From SZUA-1377 sp964622255 (GTDB taxonomy: Bacteria > Campylobacterota > Campylobacteria > Campylobacterales > QNZT01): a stretch of DNA of 64,000 nucleotides. Within the stretch, counting starts at the first letter, position 1. Each line of letters starts with the position of its first letter. Both the position numbers and the translations under genes were made by a program. Positions 18,012-26,321 of this stretch are shown one piece after another. The notes under the pieces were generated by a model. That model was not told the origin of the DNA, ran no database searches, and saw only the letters and a program-made list of their open reading frames with translations. The DNA lies in assembly GCA_964622255.1 (NCBI GenBank), contig CAZUPK010000012.1:5004-69003 (forward strand), read 5' to 3'.

Positions 18012-19715
18012 ATGAAAAGGATATTGTTTTTACTTTCATTGGTATTATTTTTGAGTGTGGAGCTTTTTGCTGTTTCTTCCAAAGAGATGGGGATCATCAT
18101 AAATCTTGCAGGAAAACAAAGGATGCTTACACAAAAGATGTCTAAAGAGGCACTTTTGATAAGAAACAATATAGAAAAACAAAAAAACAAAGAGCTATTA
18201 AAGTCTGATATTGCACTATTTGATAAGACACTAAATGGATTGATAGGTGGTGACCAAGATTTGAAACTTGTAAAAGTCGATGATGAAAAAGTGCAAACTC
18301 AGTTAAAAAAAGTAAAAAAACTTTGGGAACCTATGAAATCTCATTTGATAAAAGTAGCAAATTTAACAGCATCAAGAACTGATTATAGATATATCTCAAA
18401 CAATAATATAACACTTTTAAAAAATATGCATCAAGCTGTCTTAGACTTTGTGGATGTTTCTAAAAAGGTATCTAAAATAAAATCAACACTTGCAGAAGAT
18501 ATAAATATAGCCGGTCGTCAAAGAATGCTTACTCAAAAAATGGCAAAAGATATGCTACAAATCACTTCAAATATAGATGTATCAAATTCTAAAAAAGATT
18601 TGATAAAAACAAAAAAACTATTTGATAGTTCACTAAATGGATTGTTAAACACTTGCAAAATATATACAATAAAGAGGCAATTAGATATAGTAAAAAAACT
18701 CTGGGATAAAACTAAAAAATATGTAAATCCAAAATATGCGATAAATAAAAAGAGTGTAAGAATAATATCATCAGCACTCGATAAAGTAAAAGTTGAGATG
18801 AATAAGGCTGTTACACTCTATCAAAACTCTGCAAAAAGACAGATACTTAAAAAATCTTTAGCAAATATAGTAAACCAATTGATGATACAAAAAAATCTTA
18901 AAGGTGTTGTTTTAAATCTATCTGGAAGACAAAGAATGCTCACTCAAAGAATAGCGAAAAATGCTCTCTTGATTGCTGCTGGTATCGATAAAGAGTTTGC
19001 AAAAAAAGATCTTTTATTTAGTATAAATCTTTACAATAAAACACTAAATGGTTTTATAAATGGAGATCCCTCACAAAGACTTGTAGCAACAAAAGATTTT
19101 AAGATAAGAAAATTCTTAGAAAATGTAAAAGCAAACTGGGAACCATTTTACGAAAATGCTATAAAATTTTTAAAAACAAAAGATAGAAAAGCACTAAAAT
19201 ACATCATAGTCAATAACGAAAATATGTTAAAACTTTCTCATCATTTGGTTCAAATGTATAAACACTCTACAACCAGTTCAAATATTTCTAAAGAGATGGC
19301 AGAAAAAGTTGACCTTTCAGGAAGACAAAGGATGCTTTCACAAAAAATGTTAAAAGAAAAAATTATGATACTTTACAACTTAAACAAAGGTGAAAATGAA
19401 CAAAAACTTAAAAAGGATATGGATGATTTTGCTACAGTTTTACACGACCTTATGAAAGGTAGTAAAGAAAGAGGCTGGTCACCCGAACCTATATCTTATA
19501 TACTAGCTCAACTAAAAATAGTTGATGGTATTTGGAAAAAATTTCAACCTATATTACTAAGTTCAGAATTATCAAAATCAGATATGGCACAAGTAAATAA
19601 ACTTGATATGAAACTTCTTTTTGAGATGAATAAAGCTGTAAAGATGTATGAAGAGGCCAGTGATATATATGATAAAAAATTTGGTAAAAAAAGAACAGAT
19701 AAAAATTTAGGTTAA
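18012..19715 (+). CDS. Periplasmic protein with four tandem PilJ-type (type IV pili methyl-accepting N-terminal-like) domains
   Basis: A 567-aa protein with a signal peptide (residues 1-20) and then four units of about 135 residues. Each begins with a version of LxGRQRMLTQKMxK (near residues 32, 166, 303 and 435) and contains a conserved Trp about 60-65 residues later (KLWEP, KLWDK, NWEPF, IWKKF). The unit resembles the PilJ N-terminal sensor domain found in NarX/NarQ and PilJ, but no transmembrane helix, HAMP, kinase or MCP signalling domain follows. It is therefore predicted to be a soluble periplasmic protein. The start at 18012 follows AAGGTG; an in-frame start 27 bases earlier would spoil the signal peptide. 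A ligand is unknown. Confidence 0.85.
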   Translation: MKRILFLLSLVLFLSVELFAVSSKEMGIIINLAGKQRMLTQKMSKEALLIRNNIEKQKNKELLKSDIALFDKTLNGLIGGDQDLKLVKVDDEKVQTQLKKVKKLWEPMKSHLIKVANLTASRTDYRYISNNNITLLKNMHQAVLDFVDVSKKVSKIKSTLAEDINIAGRQRMLTQKMAKDMLQITSNIDVSNSKKDLIKTKKLFDSSLNGLLNTCKIYTIKRQLDIVKKLWDKTKKYVNPKYAINKKSVRIISSALDKVKVEMNKAVTLYQNSAKRQILKKSLANIVNQLMIQKNLKGVVLNLSGRQRMLTQRIAKNALLIAAGIDKEFAKKDLLFSINLYNKTLNGFINGDPSQRLVATKDFKIRKFLENVKANWEPFYENAIKFLKTKDRKALKYIIVNNENMLKLSHHLVQMYKHSTTSSNISKEMAEKVDLSGRQRMLSQKMLKEKIMILYNLNKGENEQKLKKDMDDFATVLHDLMKGSKERGWSPEPISYILAQLKIVDGIWKKFQPILLSSELSKSDMAQVNKLDMKLLFEMNKAVKMYEEASDIYDKKFGKKRTDKNLG

Positions 19716-19723
19716 ATAAACTC

Positions 19724-19740
19724 TATGATACAATATCATA
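19724..19740. promoter_or_regulatory. Inverted repeat upstream of the degenerate GGDEF gene
   Basis: TATGATA-CAA-TATCATA is a perfect inverted repeat with 7-base arms in the 47-base gap between the two genes. It could be an operator, or simply include a -10 element (TATGATA). Confidence 0.35.
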
Positions 19741-19762
19741 TTCTTTTAGGATAGGAGTTTTT

Positions 19763-20164
19763 ATGCCATCAGAGTTTTTCCCATTGGAAAGTTTAAGGTC
19801 ATTGATAGCACATCACATCGCTATTTTAGAGAGATATGATGTGCAAAGTGATAAAGAGTTTTCTTTGATTTTTTTTGACTTTGGGAAATATAAAGAAAAT
19901 ATCGAGATAAAAAAAACTATTCAAACTGTATTTAGAAATTGTGATATCATCTTTGAAATAAACGGCGATTATATCATACTCCTTCCAAAAACAAACTGGG
20001 AATACTCCTTTAATCTTCTAAAAGAGTTACAAGAGTTCTTAAATAAGGAGGTAAAAGATACCATTGTAACATATCCAGACGATGGTAAAAATGCCGAAGA
20101 AATAGTAGAGGCACTAAAAAAAATAATCCTAGAAAATCATAACATAGAGTTAAAGTTTGAATAA
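19763..20164 (+). CDS. Small degenerate GGDEF-domain protein with conserved I-site
   Basis: A cytosolic 133-aa protein with no signal peptide. It follows the GGDEF fold in shortened form: an N-terminal helix and strand like HHIAILERYDVQSD then FSLIFFDFGKYK, the central FRNCDIIFEINGDYIILLP, and YPDDGKNAEEIVEALKK near the end. The active-site motif is NGDYI (residues 67-71) in place of GGDEF, so cyclase activity is not expected. The inhibitory c-di-GMP-binding RxxD (RNCD, 58-61) keeps its exact spacing. I infer a possible c-di-GMP-binding effector. It lies 47 bases downstream of the PilJ-repeat gene on the same strand, so they may work together. Confidence 0.7.
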   Translation: MPSEFFPLESLRSLIAHHIAILERYDVQSDKEFSLIFFDFGKYKENIEIKKTIQTVFRNCDIIFEINGDYIILLPKTNWEYSFNLLKELQEFLNKEVKDTIVTYPDDGKNAEEIVEALKKIILENHNIELKFE

Positions 20165-20177
20165 AAAGCCCTCTTTT

Positions 20178-20199
20178 AAGTCGGGCAAAAGCCCAACTT
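20178..20199. terminator. Bidirectional terminator between convergent genes
   Basis: AAGTCGGGC, loop AAAA, GCCCAACTT: nine-base arms with one mismatch. T-rich sequence flanks it on the right and CTTTT on the left. It separates the degenerate GGDEF gene (plus) from rpsR (minus). Confidence 0.7.
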
Positions 20200-20212
20200 T
20201 CTTGTAGTTTAA

Positions 20213-20476
20213 CTATCTAAAATCCGAAAATGGATTTTCGATAACTTTCTTTCTATCTGCTACATAAGGGATAATAGCTGCCGCTCTAGCTCTTTTTATG
20301 GCTCGTTCTACCATAACTTGATGCTTTTTACAGTTACCTGTAAGTCTTCTTGGCATAATCTTATATCTCTCTGATAGAGAAAACTTATAAGTTGACGGTT
20401 GTTTATAATCTAAAAAATCAACTTTTTGTTCACAATATTTACAGTATTTTTTGCTGTATTTTCTTTTTTCTGCCAC
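20213..20476 (-). CDS. rpsR: 30S ribosomal protein S18
   Basis: The platform protein S18 (87 aa), partner of S6. It contains CKYCEQ near the N-terminus (a CxxC pair typical of the zinc-binding form) with a further Cys in TGNCKKHQ, then the conserved RRLTGNCKKHQ and the basic helix ERAIKRARAAAIIPYV. It is the last gene of rpsF-ssb-rpsR. Confidence 0.98.
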   Translation of the reverse strand: MAEKRKYSKKYCKYCEQKVDFLDYKQPSTYKFSLSERYKIMPRRLTGNCKKHQVMVERAIKRARAAAIIPYVADRKKVIENPFSDFR

Positions 20477-20499
20477 TTCCTATCCTTTTTATTGTTTTT

Positions 20500-20985
20500 C
20501 TAAAATGGTATTTCATCATCTATATCTATTTCAGGTATAGACACTTTCTGTGTCTGAACAGACTCTTGTTGTGGTTGATTATAACTTTGTTGTGTCTGTG
20601 TTGGTTGTTGATAACTGTTTTGTGTAGGCTGAGTAGGATTGTAACTAGCTTCTTGAGTACTCCTACTGCCCATCATCTGCATATTTTCAACCACAACACT
20701 ATGTTTACTTCTTTTGCCACCACTTGGGTCCTCCCAACTATCCAACCTTAGTCTTCCCTCAACTAAAACTTTTGAACCCTTTCTTAGGTATTGATTTGCA
20801 ATTTCTGCTGTTCTACCAAAAAAAGTTATATCGATAAAAAGGGTTTCATCTCTTTGTTCACCATTTGACAACTTAAATCTTCTGTTTACCGCTATTCCAG
20901 TAGTTCCTACCGCTGTTCCACTTTGTAAATACCTAAGTTCTACATCCCTAGTCAAGTTTCCAACTAAAATCACTTTATTAAACAT
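20500..20985 (-). CDS. ssb: Single-stranded DNA-binding protein
   Basis: A 161-aa SSB. The OB fold covers about residues 1-108 (VILVGNLTRDVELRYL, RKGSKVLVEGRLRLDSWED). A Gln/Pro/Ser-rich linker follows, and the acidic tip DIDDEIPF binds partner proteins. It lies between rpsF and rpsR, 8 bases downstream of rpsF, so its level follows ribosomal-protein control. Confidence 0.98.
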   Translation of the reverse strand: MFNKVILVGNLTRDVELRYLQSGTAVGTTGIAVNRRFKLSNGEQRDETLFIDITFFGRTAEIANQYLRKGSKVLVEGRLRLDSWEDPSGGKRSKHSVVVENMQMMGSRSTQEASYNPTQPTQNSYQQPTQTQQSYNQPQQESVQTQKVSIPEIDIDDEIPF

Positions 20986-20993
20986 ATATAACC

Positions 20994-21365
20994 TTACTTC
21001 TCTTCTTCTTTAAGTTTAGGCTCTTCTTTAGCACTACCGGCCTTTTTTGCCATTTTTTCCCAGTTAGCTATCTCTTTTTTATTTTCATACTTGATATTTA
21101 AAAATCTAATAACCTCTTCTGTATATCTAAGATTTCTTAAAATCTCTTCTATAACTTTTGGTTCTGCCCTGAAATAAATCACATAATAGTGTCCTCTTTG
21201 AAACTTCTCTATTTCATAAGCTAGTTTTCTAACTCCCATATCATCTATAGCTGCTATCTCACAACCATTTTTCTCTAAAATCGACTTTATAAAATCAAAC
21301 TTTGCCTGATTTTCCTCCTTTGTTAAAGTAGGCTTTAAAACAAACAATAACTCGTAATGTTTCAT
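20994..21365 (-). CDS. rpsF: 30S ribosomal protein S6
   Basis: The S6 ferredoxin-like fold (123 aa): YELLFVLKPTLTKEE at the start, then GVRKLAYEIEKFQRGHYYVI. The C-terminal tail is charged (KKAGSAKEEPKLKEEEK), with a run of Glu residues reminiscent of the glutamylated tail in E. coli. It heads the rpsF-ssb-rpsR unit behind a structured leader (21366-21435). Confidence 0.98.
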   Translation of the reverse strand: MKHYELLFVLKPTLTKEENQAKFDFIKSILEKNGCEIAAIDDMGVRKLAYEIEKFQRGHYYVIYFRAEPKVIEEILRNLRYTEEVIRFLNIKYENKKEIANWEKMAKKAGSAKEEPKLKEEEK

Positions 21366-21435
21366 TATCTCTCCTTGTGGTTTTCAAGCTCAAAATTTTG
21401 AGCAAGGTAATATCTCGGATTTATCCGAAGTTGGA
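21366..21435 (-). promoter_or_regulatory. Structured rpsF leader, candidate S6:S18 autoregulatory site
   Basis: On the minus strand the leader shows two hairpins. The first has TCGGAT/ATCCGA arms (21415-21428). The second has a GCTCAAAA/TTTTGAGC perfect palindrome (21388-21403) enclosed by an outer stem CCTTG...CAAGG. The outer stem's 3' side contains the AAGGAG ribosome site of rpsF, so the structure could hide it. An rpsF leader bound by S6:S18 is known in other bacteria. That this is the same mechanism is inference; I could not align it to the published motif. Confidence 0.5.
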
Positions 21436-21440
21436 ATAAT

Positions 21441-21446
21441 ACTATA
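21441..21446 (-). promoter_or_regulatory. Promoter -10 candidate for rpsF-ssb-rpsR
   Basis: TATAGT on the minus strand overlaps the very end of holA and would start transcription just ahead of the leader hairpins. Confidence 0.35.
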
Positions 21447-22422
21447 AAAAAGTTTGAAGTTTTATTAAAGTTGCATATAACAAACTATTTTTTTTAAGAT
21501 TTTTCTCATTTTTTAGTAAAAATTCACACTTTAGTAACTCTTTTAACATCAACTCATATTGCAGGGGAGTTATTTTGATAGAGAGATTTGCTCTTTCTTT
21601 AGCTAAGAAAGGCGGTAAACTATATCCTAAAATCTCCTTTGTATCATAAATCCCATTTGCTTTTATATAAAGATGAAACTCTAAAAGCATCTCTATATAA
21701 TTTGTTATAGCATTTATAACTTTTATCTCATCAATACCACCTGCTTCAAGTATAATCTCTAAATCTTTCTTTATATCCCCCTTTTTCAAAAGTTTCACTA
21801 TAAAATCATCTAAAACAACTTCACCTATACCATATATATGCTCTCTTATATCATAAGTTGTAACTTTTTTTTCTAAAAGTGCCAATTTTTCCAAGTCATT
21901 AAAACATAGAGAAAGTTCTTCATTTTGAACAGTTAAAAGCTCTCTTAAAACTGAAGTATCTATATCTAACATAAGCTCTTTTGCTCTATTTGCTAGTATC
22001 GATATGGACTCCCCAATAGTTGGCTTGAAAAATCTAACAAAATCAGCCAACTTTTTTTTACCAAAACTTTTTGTTAAATCTTTTGCAACTTTATCCTCTC
22101 CGATAAATTCAAAGTAAAAAAAACTATTTTGATTTTTATAACAAATATCAACCAACTCATCTAACTCTTTCTTTGCTATCTTTTTATCACTTTTGATATA
22201 TAAAAGATTTATATCTCCAAAAAGCGATGGTTGAGAGATGAAGTTTTTAGCTCCACTAAAATCATACTCATCATAATAAAAAGATAGTATATTATCCTTT
22301 ATAGTAATAGTAGGCAATATTTTTTTTATATAGTATGAGGTATAAAACTCTTCCCCATAAAGAAGCAAAGATTTTGGTAAAGCACTATTTTGTATAAGTA
22401 TATCTAACTCTTTTTTATACAT
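21442..22422 (-). CDS. holA: DNA polymerase III subunit delta
   Basis: The clamp-loader delta subunit (326 aa), distant in sequence but recognisable. A Rossmann-like N-terminus (SLLLYGEEFYTSYYIKKIL) is followed by FFYFEFIGEDK and the helical middle ELLTVQNEELSLCFNDLEKL. The C-terminal collar helices follow (VINAITNYIEMLLEFHLYI). It opens the sliding clamp in the replisome. It overlaps the end of rnr by eight bases, a common pairing in Campylobacterota. Confidence 0.9.
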   Translation of the reverse strand: MYKKELDILIQNSALPKSLLLYGEEFYTSYYIKKILPTITIKDNILSFYYDEYDFSGAKNFISQPSLFGDINLLYIKSDKKIAKKELDELVDICYKNQNSFFYFEFIGEDKVAKDLTKSFGKKKLADFVRFFKPTIGESISILANRAKELMLDIDTSVLRELLTVQNEELSLCFNDLEKLALLEKKVTTYDIREHIYGIGEVVLDDFIVKLLKKGDIKKDLEIILEAGGIDEIKVINAITNYIEMLLEFHLYIKANGIYDTKEILGYSLPPFLAKERANLSIKITPLQYELMLKELLKCEFLLKNEKNLKKNSLLYATLIKLQTFL

Positions 22423-24361
22423 CTTTATTACTTATAACTCCTATCACTTTTGCACTAGTTATATGGGCTTCTACTATCTCAACTTGCACCCTTTCAAAAA
22501 GCTCCACATCTTGATCTATCAAAAAGATTCTCATACCTTGTATATTTTCATCAGTAGTTACAGCTATGGGAGTTCTATCCATATCGGTTATAACAGCTTC
22601 TAAAACTACACCAATATTTTCTTTTGCCCATCTTGCATACTTTCTATCCATAAAATCCCAAGCAACTTTTGCGGACTCTCTTTCAAGTTCACTCACTCTT
22701 TGAGCTATAATCTCAAGCTCACTTATCATAAACCTTAAGTTTCTATCATCTTTATCTTTTGCATAAAGTTTTAAAAGTCTATGCACCACTAAATCGCTAT
22801 ATCTTCTAATAGGTGAAGTAAAATGTGTATAGCTATCAAATCCCAATCCAAAATGCCCCTTGTTTTCACTCTCATATCTTGCTTGTTGTTGAGCTTTTAT
22901 GATGAGTTTATCAACTTCGGCTCTTAATCCTTTTTCATCAGCCCTTTTTTGCAAACTTCGTATCATAGAGTAAGTATCATCTACCTCATCACTATAGATA
23001 CCAATAGTTGCCAAAGTATCAAGCATATCATCAAGCTTTGCAAAAGATGGTTTTTCGTGAACTCTAAAAATACCTCTTTGAAGATCTTTTGAAGCCTCTT
23101 TATTTGCCAAAAGCATAGCATCTTCGATAAGTGAATGGGAGGGAGTTTCTACCTCTATCTTTGTTCTTATCAACTTGCCACTTTCATCAAGCTCCATCCC
23201 TATCTCTTGGCTTCTAAACTCACAACCATTTTGAAGTCTCTTTTCTCTCATCTTAAAAAGTAATTTTTTTAGAGGAAGTAAAAAGTCTAAAATCCTCTCA
23301 TCAACCTCATCAACTTTATTAAATTCTCCAACTAAAAACTCATCTATCTTATCATAGGTATATCTTCTTTTTGAATTTATAAGTGCCTCAAATCTCTGGC
23401 TTCTTTTTACTTCCAAACTATCTTCATCAATCCATATCTTATAGACATATGCAAGTCTATCGACATTTGGTTTTAGGGAGCAAATATTTTCACTAAGCTC
23501 TCTTGGGAGCATCGGCACTGCTTTATGAGGAAAGTAGATAGTAAAACCTCTTTTAAATGCCTCTTTATCTATGTTTGAATTGTATGCAACATAACTACTA
23601 ACATCTGCTATGGCTACATAGAGTATCTTTTGCTCTTTATCATAGTAGATAGCATCATCAAAGTCTTTTGCATCAAGAGGATCTATCGTGCAAAAATCAA
23701 GACTAGATAAATCCACTCTATCTAGATACATAGACTTATCTACACTATCTCCATAACTTTGTGCCTCTAAGATAGCCTTTTTAGGAAACTCCTCTTTTTT
23801 ATCATACAAAGCTAGAGAAATCTTTTCATCAACTTTTGGATCATCTAAAACTCCAAGAACTTCTGTTATGACATCCGTATAATTATCAACTTTCAACACT
23901 GTGCCAATGGGTAGTTTTTTTAAAGCTTTTTGCGAAGATGCTATCACAGTAGGTAGTTGGGTTCTTATATTTATACCAACTATTTTATTATTTTGTTTTT
24001 TTGTATATACTACAGTCGTGGGATATTCTTTTTGTAAAATTTCTATAACTTTTGCTTTAGGTCGTCCACCCCTGCTAAAAATCCTTTTTGCTAAAACTAT
24101 ATCGCCTTTTGAAGCACTATTTAAGTCAAACCCCTCTATCAAAAGATCTTTATTTTTCTTTATAGAAAAAGTTTCTAAGTAACCTGTGCCATTTCTATTT
24201 ACATCTAAAACACCAAAACGATACCTGCTATCAAGCTTATAAACTTCACCCTTTTTCTTAATAAACTTTCCACGAACAAAAAAATCAAAAAGCTCTCTGT
24301 TTTTCTTTAAGACATCTTTCTCTTTGATTCCCTCGCTAACTCTTAATAAAAACTCTTTCAA
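22415..24361 (-). CDS. rnr: Ribonuclease R
   Basis: A 3'-5' exoribonuclease of the RNB family (648 aa, shorter than the roughly 800 aa of E. coli, as usual in this phylum). Cold-shock-like OB parts lie in residues 50-170. The RNB domain has the metal-binding DPLDAKDFDDAIYYD (about residues 228-242) and later YTHFTSPIRRYSDLVVHRLL. An S1-like end follows. The start codon is TTG 24361, after AGGA, and overlaps the stop of the truncated DUF2442 ORF (TTGA), which suggests coupling. Confidence 0.96.
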   Translation of the reverse strand: MKEFLLRVSEGIKEKDVLKKNRELFDFFVRGKFIKKKGEVYKLDSRYRFGVLDVNRNGTGYLETFSIKKNKDLLIEGFDLNSASKGDIVLAKRIFSRGGRPKAKVIEILQKEYPTTVVYTKKQNNKIVGINIRTQLPTVIASSQKALKKLPIGTVLKVDNYTDVITEVLGVLDDPKVDEKISLALYDKKEEFPKKAILEAQSYGDSVDKSMYLDRVDLSSLDFCTIDPLDAKDFDDAIYYDKEQKILYVAIADVSSYVAYNSNIDKEAFKRGFTIYFPHKAVPMLPRELSENICSLKPNVDRLAYVYKIWIDEDSLEVKRSQRFEALINSKRRYTYDKIDEFLVGEFNKVDEVDERILDFLLPLKKLLFKMREKRLQNGCEFRSQEIGMELDESGKLIRTKIEVETPSHSLIEDAMLLANKEASKDLQRGIFRVHEKPSFAKLDDMLDTLATIGIYSDEVDDTYSMIRSLQKRADEKGLRAEVDKLIIKAQQQARYESENKGHFGLGFDSYTHFTSPIRRYSDLVVHRLLKLYAKDKDDRNLRFMISELEIIAQRVSELERESAKVAWDFMDRKYARWAKENIGVVLEAVITDMDRTPIAVTTDENIQGMRIFLIDQDVELFERVQVEIVEAHITSAKVIGVISNKDV

Positions 24362-24489
24362 TACCCAATCCTAAATTTTCCAATATCAAGATAAGGTTTC
24401 ATATCAAAAATTTTTTCTTCATCATCTTCAAATTTTAACAACAACTTATAATCTTTTAATGCTTTAACATCTATGATAGATAAATACAT
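24358..24489 (-). pseudogene. Truncated DUF2442 family gene
   Basis: A 43-codon ORF (MYLSIIDVKALKDYKLLLKF, ending KPYLDIGKFRIGY). It looks like the N-terminal half of DUF2442 proteins, which are usually about 80-90 aa and begin MYxxVxxVKPLxDYxLxxxF, with DLxPYLxxGxF in the middle. It stops right where the family motif GxF ends. GGAG sits eight bases before the ATG, so it may still be translated. DUF2442 genes often pair with DUF4160 genes in toxin-antitoxin-like modules; no partner is present. Its stop overlaps the TTG start of rnr. Confidence 0.6.
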
Positions 24490-24595
24490 AGTTCTTTCTC
24501 CCATATTTACTCATAATATTCTATATTTGTATTTTGGCAAAAAACTTACAAAATTTTACTAAAATATGTCAAATTGCAATATTTCATAATCAAGT

Positions 24596-24630
24596 GAACT
24601 ACCTCTAGCTAAAGAGATAAAAGCTTCCTA
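24596..24630 (+). mobile_element. Orphan IS200/IS605-type end hairpin (copy 2)
   Basis: GAACTACC, a short stem with CTAAAG (CTCT/AGAG arms around AGCTAA), then AAAGCTTCCTA. It shares the GAACTACC...GCTAAAGA...GCTTCCT pattern with the copy at 17869-17904 and with known IS605/TnpB right ends. No transposase gene is near. It lies about 110 bases upstream of the truncated DUF2442 gene. Confidence 0.6.
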
Positions 24631-24702
24631 CTCTTACTTTGATGGTATTATAGCAAATATTCAAAAAAATTAGCAATATCTTTTTCAATTCATCCAAGTC
24701 TT

Positions 24703-24719
24703 AGAAAACGGGGTTTTCT
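24703..24719. repeat. Perfect 7-bp-arm hairpin
   Basis: AGAAAAC-GGG-GTTTTCT. It is not followed by a long T-run and its role is unclear. It lies downstream of IS605-type hairpin copy 2 and may belong to the same remnant. Confidence 0.4.
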
Positions 24720-24986
24720 TTGCAAGGGGTTAATAAAATGTAACATTACTTTTTTCCAAATGGTATAACTTTTGTCAAAAATTTAAGATGATAAGGATAT
24801 AATCTTGTAAATTGTTTTTTATCATTCTTTTATTCAAGATAAGTATGATGAAAAGTTTTAAAAATATTTATAGGGGTTCTTAACGGTATAAAAAATAAGC
24901 TTTTTTAAAAAAGTCCCATTAAAGGGTTAAATTTATTTGACAAATTCCCCACACTTCCACCAAAAATAAATAAAGGTTTTCCCACT

Positions 24987-26321
24987 ATGACACAAGAAGA
25001 GTTAAAATCTATCGCAAATTATCTTAAACAGTATAAGAAGATAGACAATGTTTTTAGAGTTGATGATACTGTTATAAAGATGACTTTTTCAAAAGAAAAA
25101 TATATCTTCTTTGATATGAAAAGGGGAAATAGTTATATTTTTATCAAAGATGATTATAAGGTTCAAAAACACTATATGGCACCTTTTGACATAGTTTTAC
25201 AAAAAAGATTTTCAAATGCCATCATCTTAGATATTTATGTTGAAAATGGAAACAGGATATTTAAATTTGAATGTATAAAAAACTCAGGATATAAAATAGA
25301 TAAAACTATCTTGCAACTTGAATTTACAGGAAGAAATACAAATGCCATCATCTTAGATGAAAACGAAGTTATCTTAGAAGCTCTAAGACATATCGATATA
25401 TCAACATCTTTTAGAGAGATAAAAGTAGGTGTAAAACTTAAACCTCTCCCAAAAAGAGAGTTTAAAGCCAAAGCATTTGAAATAAAAGATGATATAGAGA
25501 ACTTTTTAAAAGAAAAATATAAAAATAAAGAAGAGGTAAAACTAAAAGCTCTTAAAAATCAAAAGATAAATACTTTAGAAAAAAAAATAGAGAAATTGGA
25601 GAGTGCTTTGAAAACCATCCCTAAAAAGGAAGAGCTTAAAAGGCAAATGCAAAAGCTCTATCACTATGCAAATATCATTACAGCAAATATCCACAAACTA
25701 AAAAACTATGAAAAAGAGTTTAGAGTAAAAGATTTTGATGGCAATGATATTGTTATAAAACTCCCAAAAAAGGCTAAAACTCCTTCACATGCTAGTAATT
25801 TACTCTTTCGTCAGGCAAAGAAGTTAAAACAGAAAATAGCACACTCTCATATAGAAAAAGAGAACTTGGAAAACAAGATAGAGTTTTATAAAAATATGCA
25901 AAAACTAGTAAAAAATGCAAAAAGCAGTGATGAGTTAAACCTCTACTTTCCTAAACAAACAAAACAACAAAAGAAAAAAAAACAAGACTCTAACATAGAA
26001 AACTTTTTTTATAAAAACTATAAAATTAGCATCGGTAAAAATCAAAAAGGTAACTTAACACTCCTAAAAGAAGCTAAACAGAGTGATTTTTGGATGCATA
26101 TAAAAGATATACCTTCCAGCCATGTTATAATACGAAGTGATAAAAAGAACTTACCAAAAGATGTGATTGCTTTTGGTGCAAAACTATGTGTAGAACTAAG
26201 TAAAGTAAGCAGAGGTAATTATTTGGTTGATTTTACACAAAGAAGAAATGTAAAGGTGAGAGAGGGTGCAAATGTAAACTATGTCAATTATGATACAATA
26301 GGAGTAATCAAGAAAAAGTAG
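24987..26321 (+). CDS. NFACT (RqcH/FbpA-like) RNA-binding protein
   Basis: A 444-aa protein of the NFACT family. The N-terminal NFACT-N part (QLEFTGRNTNAIILDENEV) is followed by a helical coiled-coil middle (about residues 165-330) and the C-terminal NFACT-R domain with DFWMHIKDIPSSHVIIRS and the end QRRNVKVREGANVNYVNY. Bacterial RqcH adds C-terminal alanine tails to stalled chains on 50S subunits. That role is inferred. The protein is shorter than Firmicutes RqcH (about 570 aa), a length normal in Campylobacterota. It is transcribed alone. Confidence 0.9.
   Translation: MTQEELKSIANYLKQYKKIDNVFRVDDTVIKMTFSKEKYIFFDMKRGNSYIFIKDDYKVQKHYMAPFDIVLQKRFSNAIILDIYVENGNRIFKFECIKNSGYKIDKTILQLEFTGRNTNAIILDENEVILEALRHIDISTSFREIKVGVKLKPLPKREFKAKAFEIKDDIENFLKEKYKNKEEVKLKALKNQKINTLEKKIEKLESALKTIPKKEELKRQMQKLYHYANIITANIHKLKNYEKEFRVKDFDGNDIVIKLPKKAKTPSHASNLLFRQAKKLKQKIAHSHIEKENLENKIEFYKNMQKLVKNAKSSDELNLYFPKQTKQQKKKKQDSNIENFFYKNYKISIGKNQKGNLTLLKEAKQSDFWMHIKDIPSSHVIIRSDKKNLPKDVIAFGAKLCVELSKVSRGNYLVDFTQRRNVKVREGANVNYVNYDTIGVIKKK

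Larger units (their letters stand above)
24505..24986. other. 482-base intergenic region with mobile-element remnant
   Basis: No convincing gene lies here. The region contains an IS605-type hairpin (24596-24630), a perfect hairpin AGAAAAC-GGG-GTTTTCT (24703-24719), and a long AT-rich stretch leading to the NFACT gene. It is by far the largest non-coding gap in the window. Confidence 0.7.
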
